Below, one piece after another: positions 1 through 8,786 of a DNA stretch of 64,000 nucleotides. Below the pieces are notes generated by a model that saw only the letters and a list, made by a program, of their open reading frames with translations, made no database searches and was not told the DNA's origin. The stretch's first letter is position 1. Each line of letters opens with the position of its first letter. Position numbers and translations under genes: made by a program. Origin of the DNA: an uncultured Verrucomicrobiae bacterium (GTDB taxonomy: Bacteria > Verrucomicrobiota > Verrucomicrobiia > Limisphaerales > UBA1100); the NCBI GenBank assembly GCA_937775205.1, contig CALKBX010000005.1, positions 1 through 64,000 on the forward strand, written 5' to 3'.

Positions 1-1137
1 ATCGGCAGCCGAGTGACTTGGTCTCAACACTTCAAGAACAATGGCTATTACGCCGCACGGGTAAGTAAGATCTATCACATGGGCGTCCCCATTGGCATAG
101 AACAGGGCAGTCACGGTCAGGATGACGAAGCTTCTTGGACGGAGCGGTTCAACAGCAAGGGCCCCGAATGGAGAGCCCCGGGTGACGGGGAAACCTTGCA
201 GAACAATCCCGATGGCAAGAAGCCTGCCGTGGGTGGCAACACCTTCGTGGTCGTGGAAGCCGACGGAGATGACCTCGTGCACTCCGACGGCAAAACCGCG
301 AAAAAAGCGGTGGAACTGATTCACCTTCACAAGGACAAGCCTTTCTGGTTGGGCGTCGGTTTCGTGCGCCCGCACGTGCCCTTCGTCGCTCCGCGATCCT
401 ATTATCCGCCCTTCAAGCCCTACAATAAGATGGTCTTGCCCCCCAAGATACCCGGCGACTGGGACGATATCCCAAAGGCGGGCATCAATTACTGCACCAG
501 CGCAAACATGAAGATGGATATCCGCCGCCAGAAGAAATCCGTCGGCGGTTACTATGCATCCGTCGCCTACATGGACGCCCAAGTGGGCAAGGTGCTGGCC
601 GCGCTGAAAAAATCTGGCGTGGCCGATCGCACCATCGTCATCTTCACCAGCGACCACGGCTACCATCTTGGCGAGCACGATTTCTGGGCTAAGGTGAGCT
701 TGCGCGATGAGTCGGCACAAGTGCCGCTCATCATCAGCGTCCCCGGCCAAAAACCCGCCGTGTGCAAATCCTTTGTGGAGCTGCTCGATCTCTACCCCAC
801 CTTGGCCAGCCTGTGCGCTCTCCCTGCTCAACCCCGCCTGCAAGGCAAAGACATTTCCCCGATGCTGCAGGACCCCAAACACGAAGTTCGCACCACCGCC
901 TTCTCCGTGGCTCCCGCGCGCAAAGGATTCCTGCTGCGTGATGACCAATGGGCGTACATTCAATACGGCGAAGACGCAAAACGTGGCATTGAGCTCTTCG
1001 ATATGGAAGCCGACCCCAACCAATTCACCAATCTTGCGACCAAACCGGCCCACCAAAAAACCGTCACCCAATTCAAAACCCGCCTCGCTACCAAATTAAA
1101 ATCCCTTCGTGACAACGACTTGCGGCGGCAAAAATAA
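1..1137 (+). CDS. Sulfatase, iduronate-2-sulfatase-like, 5' end cut by window edge
   Basis: This is the C-terminal three quarters of a type I sulfatase, which would remove sulfate esters from a glycan outside the cytoplasm. The frame is open from base 1, so the signal peptide and the Cys motif that becomes formylglycine lie upstream of the window. What is visible matches the iduronate-2-sulfatase branch: an NGYYAARVSKIYH segment, GFVRPHVPF in the middle, and the metal-binding SDHGYHLGEH followed by WAK near position 650-690. The end matches the family (LFDMEADPNQFTNLA), then a basic tail and TAA. The next gene follows 60 bp downstream on the same strand. The fold assignment is firm; the substrate is not known from sequence. 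Confidence 0.9.
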   Translation: MGSRVTWSQHFKNNGYYAARVSKIYHMGVPIGIEQGSHGQDDEASWTERFNSKGPEWRAPGDGETLQNNPDGKKPAVGGNTFVVVEADGDDLVHSDGKTAKKAVELIHLHKDKPFWLGVGFVRPHVPFVAPRSYYPPFKPYNKMVLPPKIPGDWDDIPKAGINYCTSANMKMDIRRQKKSVGGYYASVAYMDAQVGKVLAALKKSGVADRTIVIFTSDHGYHLGEHDFWAKVSLRDESAQVPLIISVPGQKPAVCKSFVELLDLYPTLASLCALPAQPRLQGKDISPMLQDPKHEVRTTAFSVAPARKGFLLRDDQWAYIQYGEDAKRGIELFDMEADPNQFTNLATKPAHQKTVTQFKTRLATKLKSLRDNDLRRQK

Positions 1138-1197
1138 TCCGATCAGCGCCTTGTTCAGTGAGTTGCCAAATTGCGGCGTCGGTGGCATCTTCTTCCC

Positions 1198-2466
1198 ATG
1201 CAAAAGAAAACCTGTTTATACCTCATAATACTAAGCCTGTTTGCCGCGACCTCAGAGGTCCGTTCAGCCGATTATACCCCCGGCAAGTTTCATAATTTTT
1301 CGCATGCTGAGGATACGGTTTCCAAGAGGGACTACCAGTATTCGGTTTATGTCCCCACAGATTATAGCCCGGAGAAATCCTATCCGGTTGTGTTCTATTT
1401 GCATGGGGGAGGGAGGGGTAGATTTCACCCTGATCAAGGCAAGCGGAACATGGTTTCTGACAGGCTAAAGGATAACAAGCGCACTACTGATGCGGGCTAT
1501 AGTCGAAATGTTCCCGATTTCATCGGTTATATTCTCATCTCGCCGGTGAAACCAGTCGCCAAGTGGAATGCCACAGTTTTCAAGCGGCTTCTTGTGCACG
1601 TCAAAAGCAAAGTAAGTATCAATGAGAACCGGGTTTACGTCACCGGTTTCAGCATGGGCGGCCAAGGCACTTGGATTGTTGCCTGTGGCAATGACGGCTC
1701 CTACAAAATCGCCGCGATGATGCCACTAGGTGCTTGGGGTTGCAGGCAGGTTAAGCGAGGTGCTACTCCTCAAACCTGCAAAACTCTCAAAACCGCAGTC
1801 TGGAACTTGCATTGTCCGAAAGATCCGATTTCTAAGATATCCGAGCAGCTACCCTTATTCCAATCGCATCTCGATCTCGGCGGCTATGGCCGTTTTACCA
1901 TGATTCCCGGTTGGGGGCACATCAGTCGCCCGCGCGAAAATGATCATGCGTTTTTCAGCATGCGCATGGCGTGGATGCTCTCCCAAACCTATGACACCCC
2001 TTTCAATTATGTTCTTAAGGTGAATGATGGCAAGATTGTGAAGGTGGCTAGTGGCAAACGGCCTTTCACCGGTGACACGAGTGGCTATGGATTTTATGAG
2101 CCCGGCACGGTTGTCAATATCACTGCTCCTGAATCAAAAGGGGACAAACCATTTGTGAAATGGGCAAGTGACCAGGGGGAATTTGCTGAGGCGACTTCAC
2201 GATCCACATCCTTCACCACACCAGCGGGTGACGTGACCATTTCAGCAATTTACGGTAAGCAACCTTTCAGGCTGAATGTCGTCGGCGGCAAAGCAAACCC
2301 TGCCGCACCCAAGCCCGGCGAGGTCGTTACGGTAAGTGCTACTACGAATAAATTCTTTTACTGGAGGACTGATTCAAAGCTAGTGGATATCCCTCTTCCA
2401 AGTGCCCGGTCTTTCAGGTTTGCGATGCCTTCAGGCGATGTCACCTTGACTGCTCAAGAGAAATAA
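1198..2466 (+). CDS. Secreted alpha/beta-hydrolase esterase with two C-terminal beta repeats
   Basis: Predicted exported esterase of the PHB-depolymerase/feruloyl-esterase type, likely to remove acyl groups from polysaccharide. I chose the ATG at 1198 because it starts a clean signal peptide (MQKKTCLYLIILSLFAATS); the TTG at 1171 would place nine residues before it. The catalytic triad can be proposed as Ser152 in GFSMGGQG, Asp209 in CPKDPIS and His241 in GWGHIS; an HGGG oxyanion-type motif lies near residue 70. After the hydrolase domain, two repeats of about 75 residues (roughly 270-420) resemble the divergent InlB/Listeria-Bacteroides type beta repeat, each ending in an AMPSGDVT-like or TPAGDVT motif. 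They may bind carbohydrate or the cell surface. The protein ends facing the minus-strand gene that follows. Confidence 0.85.
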   Translation: MQKKTCLYLIILSLFAATSEVRSADYTPGKFHNFSHAEDTVSKRDYQYSVYVPTDYSPEKSYPVVFYLHGGGRGRFHPDQGKRNMVSDRLKDNKRTTDAGYSRNVPDFIGYILISPVKPVAKWNATVFKRLLVHVKSKVSINENRVYVTGFSMGGQGTWIVACGNDGSYKIAAMMPLGAWGCRQVKRGATPQTCKTLKTAVWNLHCPKDPISKISEQLPLFQSHLDLGGYGRFTMIPGWGHISRPRENDHAFFSMRMAWMLSQTYDTPFNYVLKVNDGKIVKVASGKRPFTGDTSGYGFYEPGTVVNITAPESKGDKPFVKWASDQGEFAEATSRSTSFTTPAGDVTISAIYGKQPFRLNVVGGKANPAAPKPGEVVTVSATTNKFFYWRTDSKLVDIPLPSARSFRFAMPSGDVTLTAQEK

Positions 2467-2524
2467 CCAGTAACTCCTCCGACTTTTATGAGGCTGTTAC
2501 AAATATGAAAATTGATCCAACGTG

Positions 2525-3388
2525 TTATTCCAGTTGCAACCATGCAGTTACAGGCTGGTGATCGCTAGGTAGTTGTTTGAATTTGTTGAATAGAACGATC
2601 TCGGTACGGGTTACTTTCAAGGGGCCTTTGGTCAGCACCCAATCAATGCGACGCTTGCCCTGCTTAGTTTTTTGGAAGCTATTGAATGTGTTCCATCCGG
2701 CATTTACTTTTTCCTGGGCGGTAGTGAAAGAGTCCTGGAAACCGCCGTCTTTGGTCAGTGTGTGGTAGGCCTTGTTGGACTGAGCTATTGCGTTGAAATC
2801 GCCAACGAGAATAACCGGTAGTTTTGTTTGTAGCGCGGCAACGCGTTTGTTGATGAGAAGTGCAGACTTTTCTCGCGAAGGTTGTGAGCGGTGATCAAAA
2901 TGGGTATTCCAGAAATAAAATTCCTTATGAGTTTTGCGGTCGAGGAACCGGATCCATGTAACCATCCGCTTGACAGTGTTGCCCCAGCTAGCCGAACCAA
3001 CCACATTCGGGGTATCGGACAACCAAAAATGTTTCTCCTCCAGCGGCTTTAAGCGATCTGATCGATAAAAGATCGCCATGAATTCACCGCGTTTTCCACC
3101 TTCACGGCCCACGCCAATCCATTTGTATTCTGTCAATTCCTTGTCCATGTACAGTAGCTGGTGATGGAGTCCTTCTTGAGTACCAATGATATCCGGTTTT
3201 CGCTCACGAATTACCTGCACCACGCCCGCTTGGCGCTTCGGCCACGAATTTGCGCCAAATGCACTAGCGTATCTAATGTTGAAGGTCATCACCTTAACGG
3301 TCTCGGCAGCTTCCGTTTTTTTCTCCGTCCACGTCAGGCAGAGTAGGAGGATCAGTAGAGCGGGTCTTGGGAAATAAGAAAAGTTCAT
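2525..3388 (-). CDS. Secreted endonuclease/exonuclease/phosphatase (EEP) family protein
   Basis: A 287-residue metal-dependent phosphodiesterase/phosphatase of the EEP fold, predicted to be exported. The start is placed at the ATG at 3388 because it precedes a signal peptide (MNFSYFPRPALLILLLCL); the longer open frame upstream has no such feature. All the family motifs are present in order: MTFNIRYA, GTQEG, NTHFDHRS, VGDFNA, RIDWVL and the terminal PSDHQPV. In secreted PVC proteins of this type the substrate is usually unknown; nucleic acid or a sugar phosphate are both possible. The gene diverges from the sulfatase at 3494, leaving about 105 bp for both promoters. Confidence 0.88.
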   Translation of the reverse strand: MNFSYFPRPALLILLLCLTWTEKKTEAAETVKVMTFNIRYASAFGANSWPKRQAGVVQVIRERKPDIIGTQEGLHHQLLYMDKELTEYKWIGVGREGGKRGEFMAIFYRSDRLKPLEEKHFWLSDTPNVVGSASWGNTVKRMVTWIRFLDRKTHKEFYFWNTHFDHRSQPSREKSALLINKRVAALQTKLPVILVGDFNAIAQSNKAYHTLTKDGGFQDSFTTAQEKVNAGWNTFNSFQKTKQGKRRIDWVLTKGPLKVTRTEIVLFNKFKQLPSDHQPVTAWLQLE

Positions 3389-3493
3389 CGCCGTCGAGTT
3401 TCTGAATTTATGGCCTTTTGGGCAAGTGGAAATTAGATTGATTAAGCCTCTTGAGGTTTGACCCTGCTTCCACTCTACCCAATGCTCACGGCG

Positions 3494-5086
3494 ATGAAGC
3501 ACTGGTTAATGCTGATGATATTTGGAACGTTCGGAATTGCCATTGCCGCACCACGACCCAACATTATTGTCTTTATGGTGGATGATTACGACAAGTACGA
3601 GACCAGTGTTTATGGCGGAAAGGTGCTGACACCGAATCTGGATCGGTTGGCGAGAGAGGGCATCACCTTTGAGAATGCGCATGTGGCCAGCACGGTGTGC
3701 ACGCCTTCGCGATACACTTTTTTAACCGGTCGTTATGCGGGCTCCTCCTACCATTCAGGATACCGTGAGTTGTTTCCCTTGGGTCAGCAGGCGCTACCTG
3801 CTTTCAATGTAGGTTTGGAGCCGGACAACATGAACGTGGGTGCGGTGTTGGCAAAAGGTGGCTATGCAGCCGGGTTCGTCGGTAAATTTCACGTAGGGCC
3901 ATCACTCAGTAACCCGGCCTTCCGCAAAAAATACGGACTGCATGATGTGCGAAAAAACGTGCCTTTCACAGAAAAGCTCAATCAACAGCAGTCTGAAAAT
4001 GAAAAACGGTTTCGGCAGGTGATCAAGGATTACGGCTTCACCTGGGCCAAGAATATTTACTGGGACAACACCAAGGCGCCCTTTCAAAGTCACAACCCGG
4101 AATGGACTGCTGCTGCGGCTGTGGAATTCATTGAAGAACATAAAGGTCAGCCGTTTTATCTGCACTATTGCACCACCCTCCTACATGGGCCCAACGGTGG
4201 GTGGCACAAGTCTCTCGATCACCCGAAAGTCACGGGCGAAGGCATCATTAAAAAGAATCTCAACGCGCTGCCGGCACGAACCTCTGTGATGGAGCGCATC
4301 AACAAGGCGGGGCTCACCTCTAATGAAGCGGGTTACCTTTGGATGGATGATTCGTTGGGGGTAATTTTGGACAAGCTGGATGATCTCAAATTGACGAAAA
4401 ATACTGTGGTGCTTTTTGTGGCTGATCATGGTTCAGGGAATAAAGGTTCACTCTACAAGGCCAAAGGAACGGAGGTGCCGTGTATCATGCGTTGGCCGGC
4501 CGGGATGAAGCGAGGAGTGCGCAGTAATGAGCTCATCCAGAATACCGATTTTGTGCCGACTTGGTTTGACTTGGCTGGGATCAAGGTGCCTGCCAAGTAC
4601 AAGATCAATGGCGTGAGTCTCAAGCCGCTGTTTCAAGCACCAAACAAGCCGGTGCGCAGTCATGTCTACAGCGAGATTGGGGCGGCCCGTTCAATTAAGA
4701 CCAAGGATTATAGCTACATCGCCCTTCGTTATACCAAGGAACAGGTGCAAGGGGTTCGGGAAGAGAATCGTCGTTATCTCCGAGGGATGACCGGTCTAAG
4801 CGGCGGTGTATCACGGTCTATCGCTACGCATCCCCGCGCGTATACCGGCGATCAGCTTTATGATTTGAAGCGTGACCCTGATGCCCAAAAAAATCTGGCG
4901 GGCTATCCAAGTCATGCCCGGACATTGAAGCAGCTGAAACAAACGCTTGCTGCTGAGCTCAAGAAATTTTCAGGGAGGCCTTATGGTGAATTTATTTCCG
5001 GTGGAAACGCTGTTACTGGCGGTGGATATGATGAAGTGTTTGAAACCCTTCGCAAGGCGGCTGGAATAAAGAAAAAGAAGAAATGA
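3494..5086 (+). CDS. Sulfatase, first gene of a cytochrome/propeller operon
   Basis: Type I sulfatase of 530 residues with a Sec signal peptide (MKHWLMLMIFGTFGIAIAA). The ATG at 3494 is preferred over the TTG at 3458 and the ATG at 3482 because the hydrophobic leader begins there. The N-terminal metal site is VDDYDKYE, the formylglycine motif is Cys69 in CTPSR followed by YTFLTGRYAG, and the second metal/catalytic block is VADHGSGNKGSLYKAK. The substrate cannot be read from sequence. The TGA overlaps the next start codon (ATGA), which implies translational coupling to the five-heme cytochrome and so a functional link between desulfation and electron transfer. Confidence 0.92.
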   Translation: MKHWLMLMIFGTFGIAIAAPRPNIIVFMVDDYDKYETSVYGGKVLTPNLDRLAREGITFENAHVASTVCTPSRYTFLTGRYAGSSYHSGYRELFPLGQQALPAFNVGLEPDNMNVGAVLAKGGYAAGFVGKFHVGPSLSNPAFRKKYGLHDVRKNVPFTEKLNQQQSENEKRFRQVIKDYGFTWAKNIYWDNTKAPFQSHNPEWTAAAAVEFIEEHKGQPFYLHYCTTLLHGPNGGWHKSLDHPKVTGEGIIKKNLNALPARTSVMERINKAGLTSNEAGYLWMDDSLGVILDKLDDLKLTKNTVVLFVADHGSGNKGSLYKAKGTEVPCIMRWPAGMKRGVRSNELIQNTDFVPTWFDLAGIKVPAKYKINGVSLKPLFQAPNKPVRSHVYSEIGAARSIKTKDYSYIALRYTKEQVQGVREENRRYLRGMTGLSGGVSRSIATHPRAYTGDQLYDLKRDPDAQKNLAGYPSHARTLKQLKQTLAAELKKFSGRPYGEFISGGNAVTGGGYDEVFETLRKAAGIKKKKK

Positions 5087-7314
5087 GACAACTGATTGCC
5101 ATATTAACACTTATCCCGGTCGGAGTAGTTGCTGCCCCGATTGTCCCCGGTTTGCATGGCAAACATGGATTGGATCAAATGCATCAGGGACGGTTGCTGA
5201 TTACGGAACTACGGTGTGCGGGGTGTCATGCGAGCGACACGGTGAAACATAAGAAGGGGCCGGATTTATCTGCGGTGGGTTCGCGTGTGAATCCGGATTA
5301 CATTCAGAAGTTTATTGTCAGTCCGCACAGCACCGATCCTGGCACGCAAATGCCGGACTTGCTCGCAGGCAACCCCAAACGGCATGAGATTGCCGAGGCG
5401 CTAACGCACTATTTGGTCAGTCGTTCGGGTAAACCGTTTGATGCTGGTGTTGTGAAACAGGAGGAAGTTGATGCGGGCAAAAAACTTTTCGAAAGAATCG
5501 GTTGTGTAAATTGCCATTTGCCCGACAAAGGTGATCGGCTTTCGCACGTATCATCTAAGTACGGAATCGATTCGCTAACGGAGTTCTTGTTTCAGCCGCG
5601 ACACGCACGGCCTTCTGGTCGAATGCCGGACATGAACCTTACTCGTGCGGAGGCAAAATCGATCGCCAGTTTCTTGATCGGATTAAAGGCGCGTGAGTCT
5701 TCAGAGTTTAAGGTGGAGGCAGCCAAGGTGGCTATAGGTGTAAAATATTTTGAGCAGCTGAACTGTGCCTCGTGCCACAACTTGCCCGGCAAGAAAGGCA
5801 AGCTGGTTCTGGAGATGACCAAACTGCGCGCTGGCGTAGGTTGTTTGTCGGTGAAGCCGAAAGGGGTGCCATTTTTCAATCTGTCAGCAGCGCAACGCGC
5901 GGCGATGGGCAAGGCACTGGCGGGGATCGGGAAGCCATTGGGCGAAAAGGCGCAGATCCAACAGACGCTGGTGGCCTTCAACTGCATTGCCTGCCACACA
6001 CGCGATGGCGCGGGTGGGGTGAGCAACGCCATGTTTAAGCATTTTGGAACAGACGAAGAAGGCCTCGGTAATCCCGCGCGCATTCCGCCTACGCTCGATG
6101 GGGTGGGAGCAAAGCTGAGACCCGAATGGATGCGCAAGGTGCTCTTCGACGCGGAGACGGTGCGGCCGTACATGCACACGCGTATGCCACAGTTTGGTGA
6201 GGCAAACCTACGTCATTTACCGGCATTATTTGAGAAGGTAGATCGACTGCCAAAAAAAGTAGAATTGCCGGAGCCCAAGCGCGATGACCGTCGCAAGTAC
6301 CGTGAGGGAGGGCATTTATTGGTGGGTGACAAGGGGTTAAACTGCATCGCCTGCCACAACTTCAATGGAAAGACTTCGCCAGGGTTAAAGGGGATTGATT
6401 TATTAAATTCCTTTGAACGACTGCAGCCGAGTTGGTTCGTACATTTCATGAAAAATCCCCAGCAGTATCGGCCGGGGATTGTGATGCCGAATTATTGGCC
6501 CGGTGGCGAGGCAGTCCGCAAGGACGTTCTGGAAGGCAACGCGGATGAACAAGTGCGGGCGTTGTGGCATTATTTTTCGTTGGGCCGTTCAGCACGAGAC
6601 CCTTCTGGCATTCGTTCAGTCGGTACGGACTTGAAGGTAACCGATCGGGTGCGGGTGTATCGGGGACGAAGCCGGATTGCGGGCTATCGCGGCATTGCGG
6701 TGGGTTTTCCGGGTGGTTTGAATTACGCTTTCAATGCCGAATATGGTTCGCTTAGTGGGCTATGGAGTGGCGACTTTGTCAGTGTTGGCTGGGGCGGGCA
6801 GGGAGCAGGCAATTTTAATCCGCGCGCGCGACCGATTGAACTGGCACAGGATGTGGCGTTTTATCGCTTGGCCAAGGATGATGAGCCGTGGCCACTGCTT
6901 CCTAAGATAGATAAGGAAAACCCGGTGAATCCTGACCCGCTTTATCCACGTAATCGTGGGTATCAATTTAAAGGCTATCAGCTTGATGCGAATGGCGTGC
7001 CGACTTTTATGTACCGCACCGGTGCTGTGGAGGTGAATGACACTCCGCGCGCCGTGGTGACAAACTCGATGCATGGGCTGGTGCGCACGATTCGCTTCGA
7101 GTCAGCCAAAGATGAGACGGTTCATTTCCGCGCGCTGACTGGCAAGGTGCGGCAGCTCACGCCGACGCAGTTTTCTGCCGACGCAGTGAAGTTGTGGGTG
7201 CCTGTAGGCACGGCGCTGCTGCGCGGTGAAGGCGCTCAAAAGGAATTGCTGCTGAAGTTAAAACTACCCAAAGGAAAATCTAAGATTCAGATTCGTTATG
7301 AGTTATTGCGTTAA
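5083..7314 (+). CDS. Secreted five-heme c-type cytochrome
   Basis: Exported protein of 743 residues carrying five CXXCH heme-attachment motifs, at residues 45-49, 141-145, 228-232, 301-305 and 421-425, each within a cytochrome-c-like unit ending in a Met-containing segment such as TQMPDLL, GRMPDMN or TRMPQFG. A region without heme motifs follows (about 500-743) and ends in beta-rich sequence of a kind common in PVC cytochrome proteins. The role inferred is electron transfer in the periplasm, probably accepting electrons from the propeller protein encoded next. The start overlaps the upstream sulfatase stop by 4 bp, and the 3' end overlaps the next gene by 17 bp, so the three are almost certainly one operon. 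Confidence 0.88.
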   Translation: MRQLIAILTLIPVGVVAAPIVPGLHGKHGLDQMHQGRLLITELRCAGCHASDTVKHKKGPDLSAVGSRVNPDYIQKFIVSPHSTDPGTQMPDLLAGNPKRHEIAEALTHYLVSRSGKPFDAGVVKQEEVDAGKKLFERIGCVNCHLPDKGDRLSHVSSKYGIDSLTEFLFQPRHARPSGRMPDMNLTRAEAKSIASFLIGLKARESSEFKVEAAKVAIGVKYFEQLNCASCHNLPGKKGKLVLEMTKLRAGVGCLSVKPKGVPFFNLSAAQRAAMGKALAGIGKPLGEKAQIQQTLVAFNCIACHTRDGAGGVSNAMFKHFGTDEEGLGNPARIPPTLDGVGAKLRPEWMRKVLFDAETVRPYMHTRMPQFGEANLRHLPALFEKVDRLPKKVELPEPKRDDRRKYREGGHLLVGDKGLNCIACHNFNGKTSPGLKGIDLLNSFERLQPSWFVHFMKNPQQYRPGIVMPNYWPGGEAVRKDVLEGNADEQVRALWHYFSLGRSARDPSGIRSVGTDLKVTDRVRVYRGRSRIAGYRGIAVGFPGGLNYAFNAEYGSLSGLWSGDFVSVGWGGQGAGNFNPRARPIELAQDVAFYRLAKDDEPWPLLPKIDKENPVNPDPLYPRNRGYQFKGYQLDANGVPTFMYRTGAVEVNDTPRAVVTNSMHGLVRTIRFESAKDETVHFRALTGKVRQLTPTQFSADAVKLWVPVGTALLRGEGAQKELLLKLKLPKGKSKIQIRYELLR

Positions 7315-8785
7315 AAGAAAACTGACCGGACTGCTGATACTGATTCTGACCGCGAGTTTGGATGCAGAAGAAGTGGGAGGCCGTTGGGGCACAGAGAAGC
7401 GTGAGCGTGAGTATTATCGCGTGGTGAGTGTGCCCATCCCTAAGGGAGAGGTGATTGAGGGAGGCGCGTTTGAGTTGATGCCTGATAATCGCCTGGCAGT
7501 AGGGACACGGCGTGGAGATATCTTTTTTATTAAAGGCGTGGATGAGGATAAGCCGCGGCCGCAGTTCCACAAATTTGCCGAGGGGTTGGATGAAATTTTC
7601 GGGTTGGCCCACCGTAAGGGAGCTCTTTATGTCACTCACAGTGCCGAGCTCACAAGGGTCACCGATACCAATGGTGATGGTAAGGCTGACCGCTTTGAGA
7701 CCATTTCCGACGCATGGGGCTACGGCAACTACCACGAGTACGCCTTCGGCTCCAAGTTTGATCCGCAGGGCAATCTCTACGTCGCGCTTGGGCTTTCCAA
7801 TTCCTACCACTCACGCGCTCTCTTTCGCGGTTGGGCGATGAAGATCACGCCGGAGGGCGAGTCGATTCCTATTGCCAGCGGTCTGCGAAGCCCTGGTGGG
7901 ATTGGGCCCAATGAGCACGGCGCACTTTTCTACATCGAGAGCCAAGGTCCATGGAATTCCTCCTGCAGTCTCAAGTTCCTTAAGCCCGGTGGATTTATGG
8001 GACACCCGGTTAGTTTTAACTGGTACAAGTACGCGCCGCACCTCAAGGAGCCGGTCAAGCCTGAGAGTGGTACACGCATCGTGACCGAGAAGGAAAAGGT
8101 TAAGGAACTCGTACCTTATGCAGTGATCTTTCCTTACATCCGCATGGGTCGCTCGATTACCGGTTATGTGGTAGACCGCACAGGCGGCAAGTTTGGTCCG
8201 TTTGAAAACCAGATCTTCCTCGGGGACTTCACGCAGTCGATCATCATGCGCGCGACCACCGAGCAGGTGAATGGCGTTTGGCAGGGAGCGTGTTATCCGT
8301 TTCGTGAAGGGCTTTCGACTGGGATTCTGAATGTGCAGTTTACGCCCAAGGGACGGTTATTGTGTGGTGGCACCAACCGAGGTTGGCCTGTGCGCGGCAT
8401 CAAACCTTTCGCACTGGAGAGGCTGGATTGGACCGGGCGTATGCCCTTTGAGATTAAGCGGATCAATATTACACCTGAAGGTTTCAAGATTACCTTTACC
8501 AAGCCTGTGGAAGCCAAGACCGGCAATGATCCCAAGAGTTACAAGGTCAGCACCTTTACCCACATTTACCACGGTGGCTACGGTGGGCCGGAAGTAGACC
8601 AGACCACGCCGGAGGTAAAGAGCGCCAAGCTCGCTGCTGACGGACTGAGCGCACAAATTGTCTTAAGTAAACTCAAACGCGGGCATGTGCATGAATTTGA
8701 TCTGGGTTCTCTGCGTAACCGTGATCAGGAGGAACTCCTTCATCGCCACGCCTATTACACTGTGAATGAAGTCCCAAAGAAATAG
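7298..8785 (+). CDS. PVC-type beta-propeller protein, dehydrogenase-like
   Basis: Secreted 495-residue beta-propeller of the class often annotated as PVC-type membrane-bound dehydrogenase or PQQ sugar dehydrogenase-like. Visible features are a signal peptide, an N-terminal VVSVPIPKGEVIEGGAF strand, a calcium-type loop TDTNGDGKADR near residue 128, and the repeated propeller motifs LRSPGGIG and FGPFENQIFLGDF. The C-terminal part (from about residue 380) is a beta-sandwich-like segment with SYKVSTFTHIYHGGYGG. Known relatives are thought to oxidise sugars or alcohols and pass electrons to cytochromes; activity here is inferred. It overlaps the cytochrome gene by 17 bp, supporting a shared function. 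Confidence 0.85.
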   Translation: MSYCVKRKLTGLLILILTASLDAEEVGGRWGTEKREREYYRVVSVPIPKGEVIEGGAFELMPDNRLAVGTRRGDIFFIKGVDEDKPRPQFHKFAEGLDEIFGLAHRKGALYVTHSAELTRVTDTNGDGKADRFETISDAWGYGNYHEYAFGSKFDPQGNLYVALGLSNSYHSRALFRGWAMKITPEGESIPIASGLRSPGGIGPNEHGALFYIESQGPWNSSCSLKFLKPGGFMGHPVSFNWYKYAPHLKEPVKPESGTRIVTEKEKVKELVPYAVIFPYIRMGRSITGYVVDRTGGKFGPFENQIFLGDFTQSIIMRATTEQVNGVWQGACYPFREGLSTGILNVQFTPKGRLLCGGTNRGWPVRGIKPFALERLDWTGRMPFEIKRINITPEGFKITFTKPVEAKTGNDPKSYKVSTFTHIYHGGYGGPEVDQTTPEVKSAKLAADGLSAQIVLSKLKRGHVHEFDLGSLRNRDQEELLHRHAYYTVNEVPKK

Positions 8786-8786
8786 C

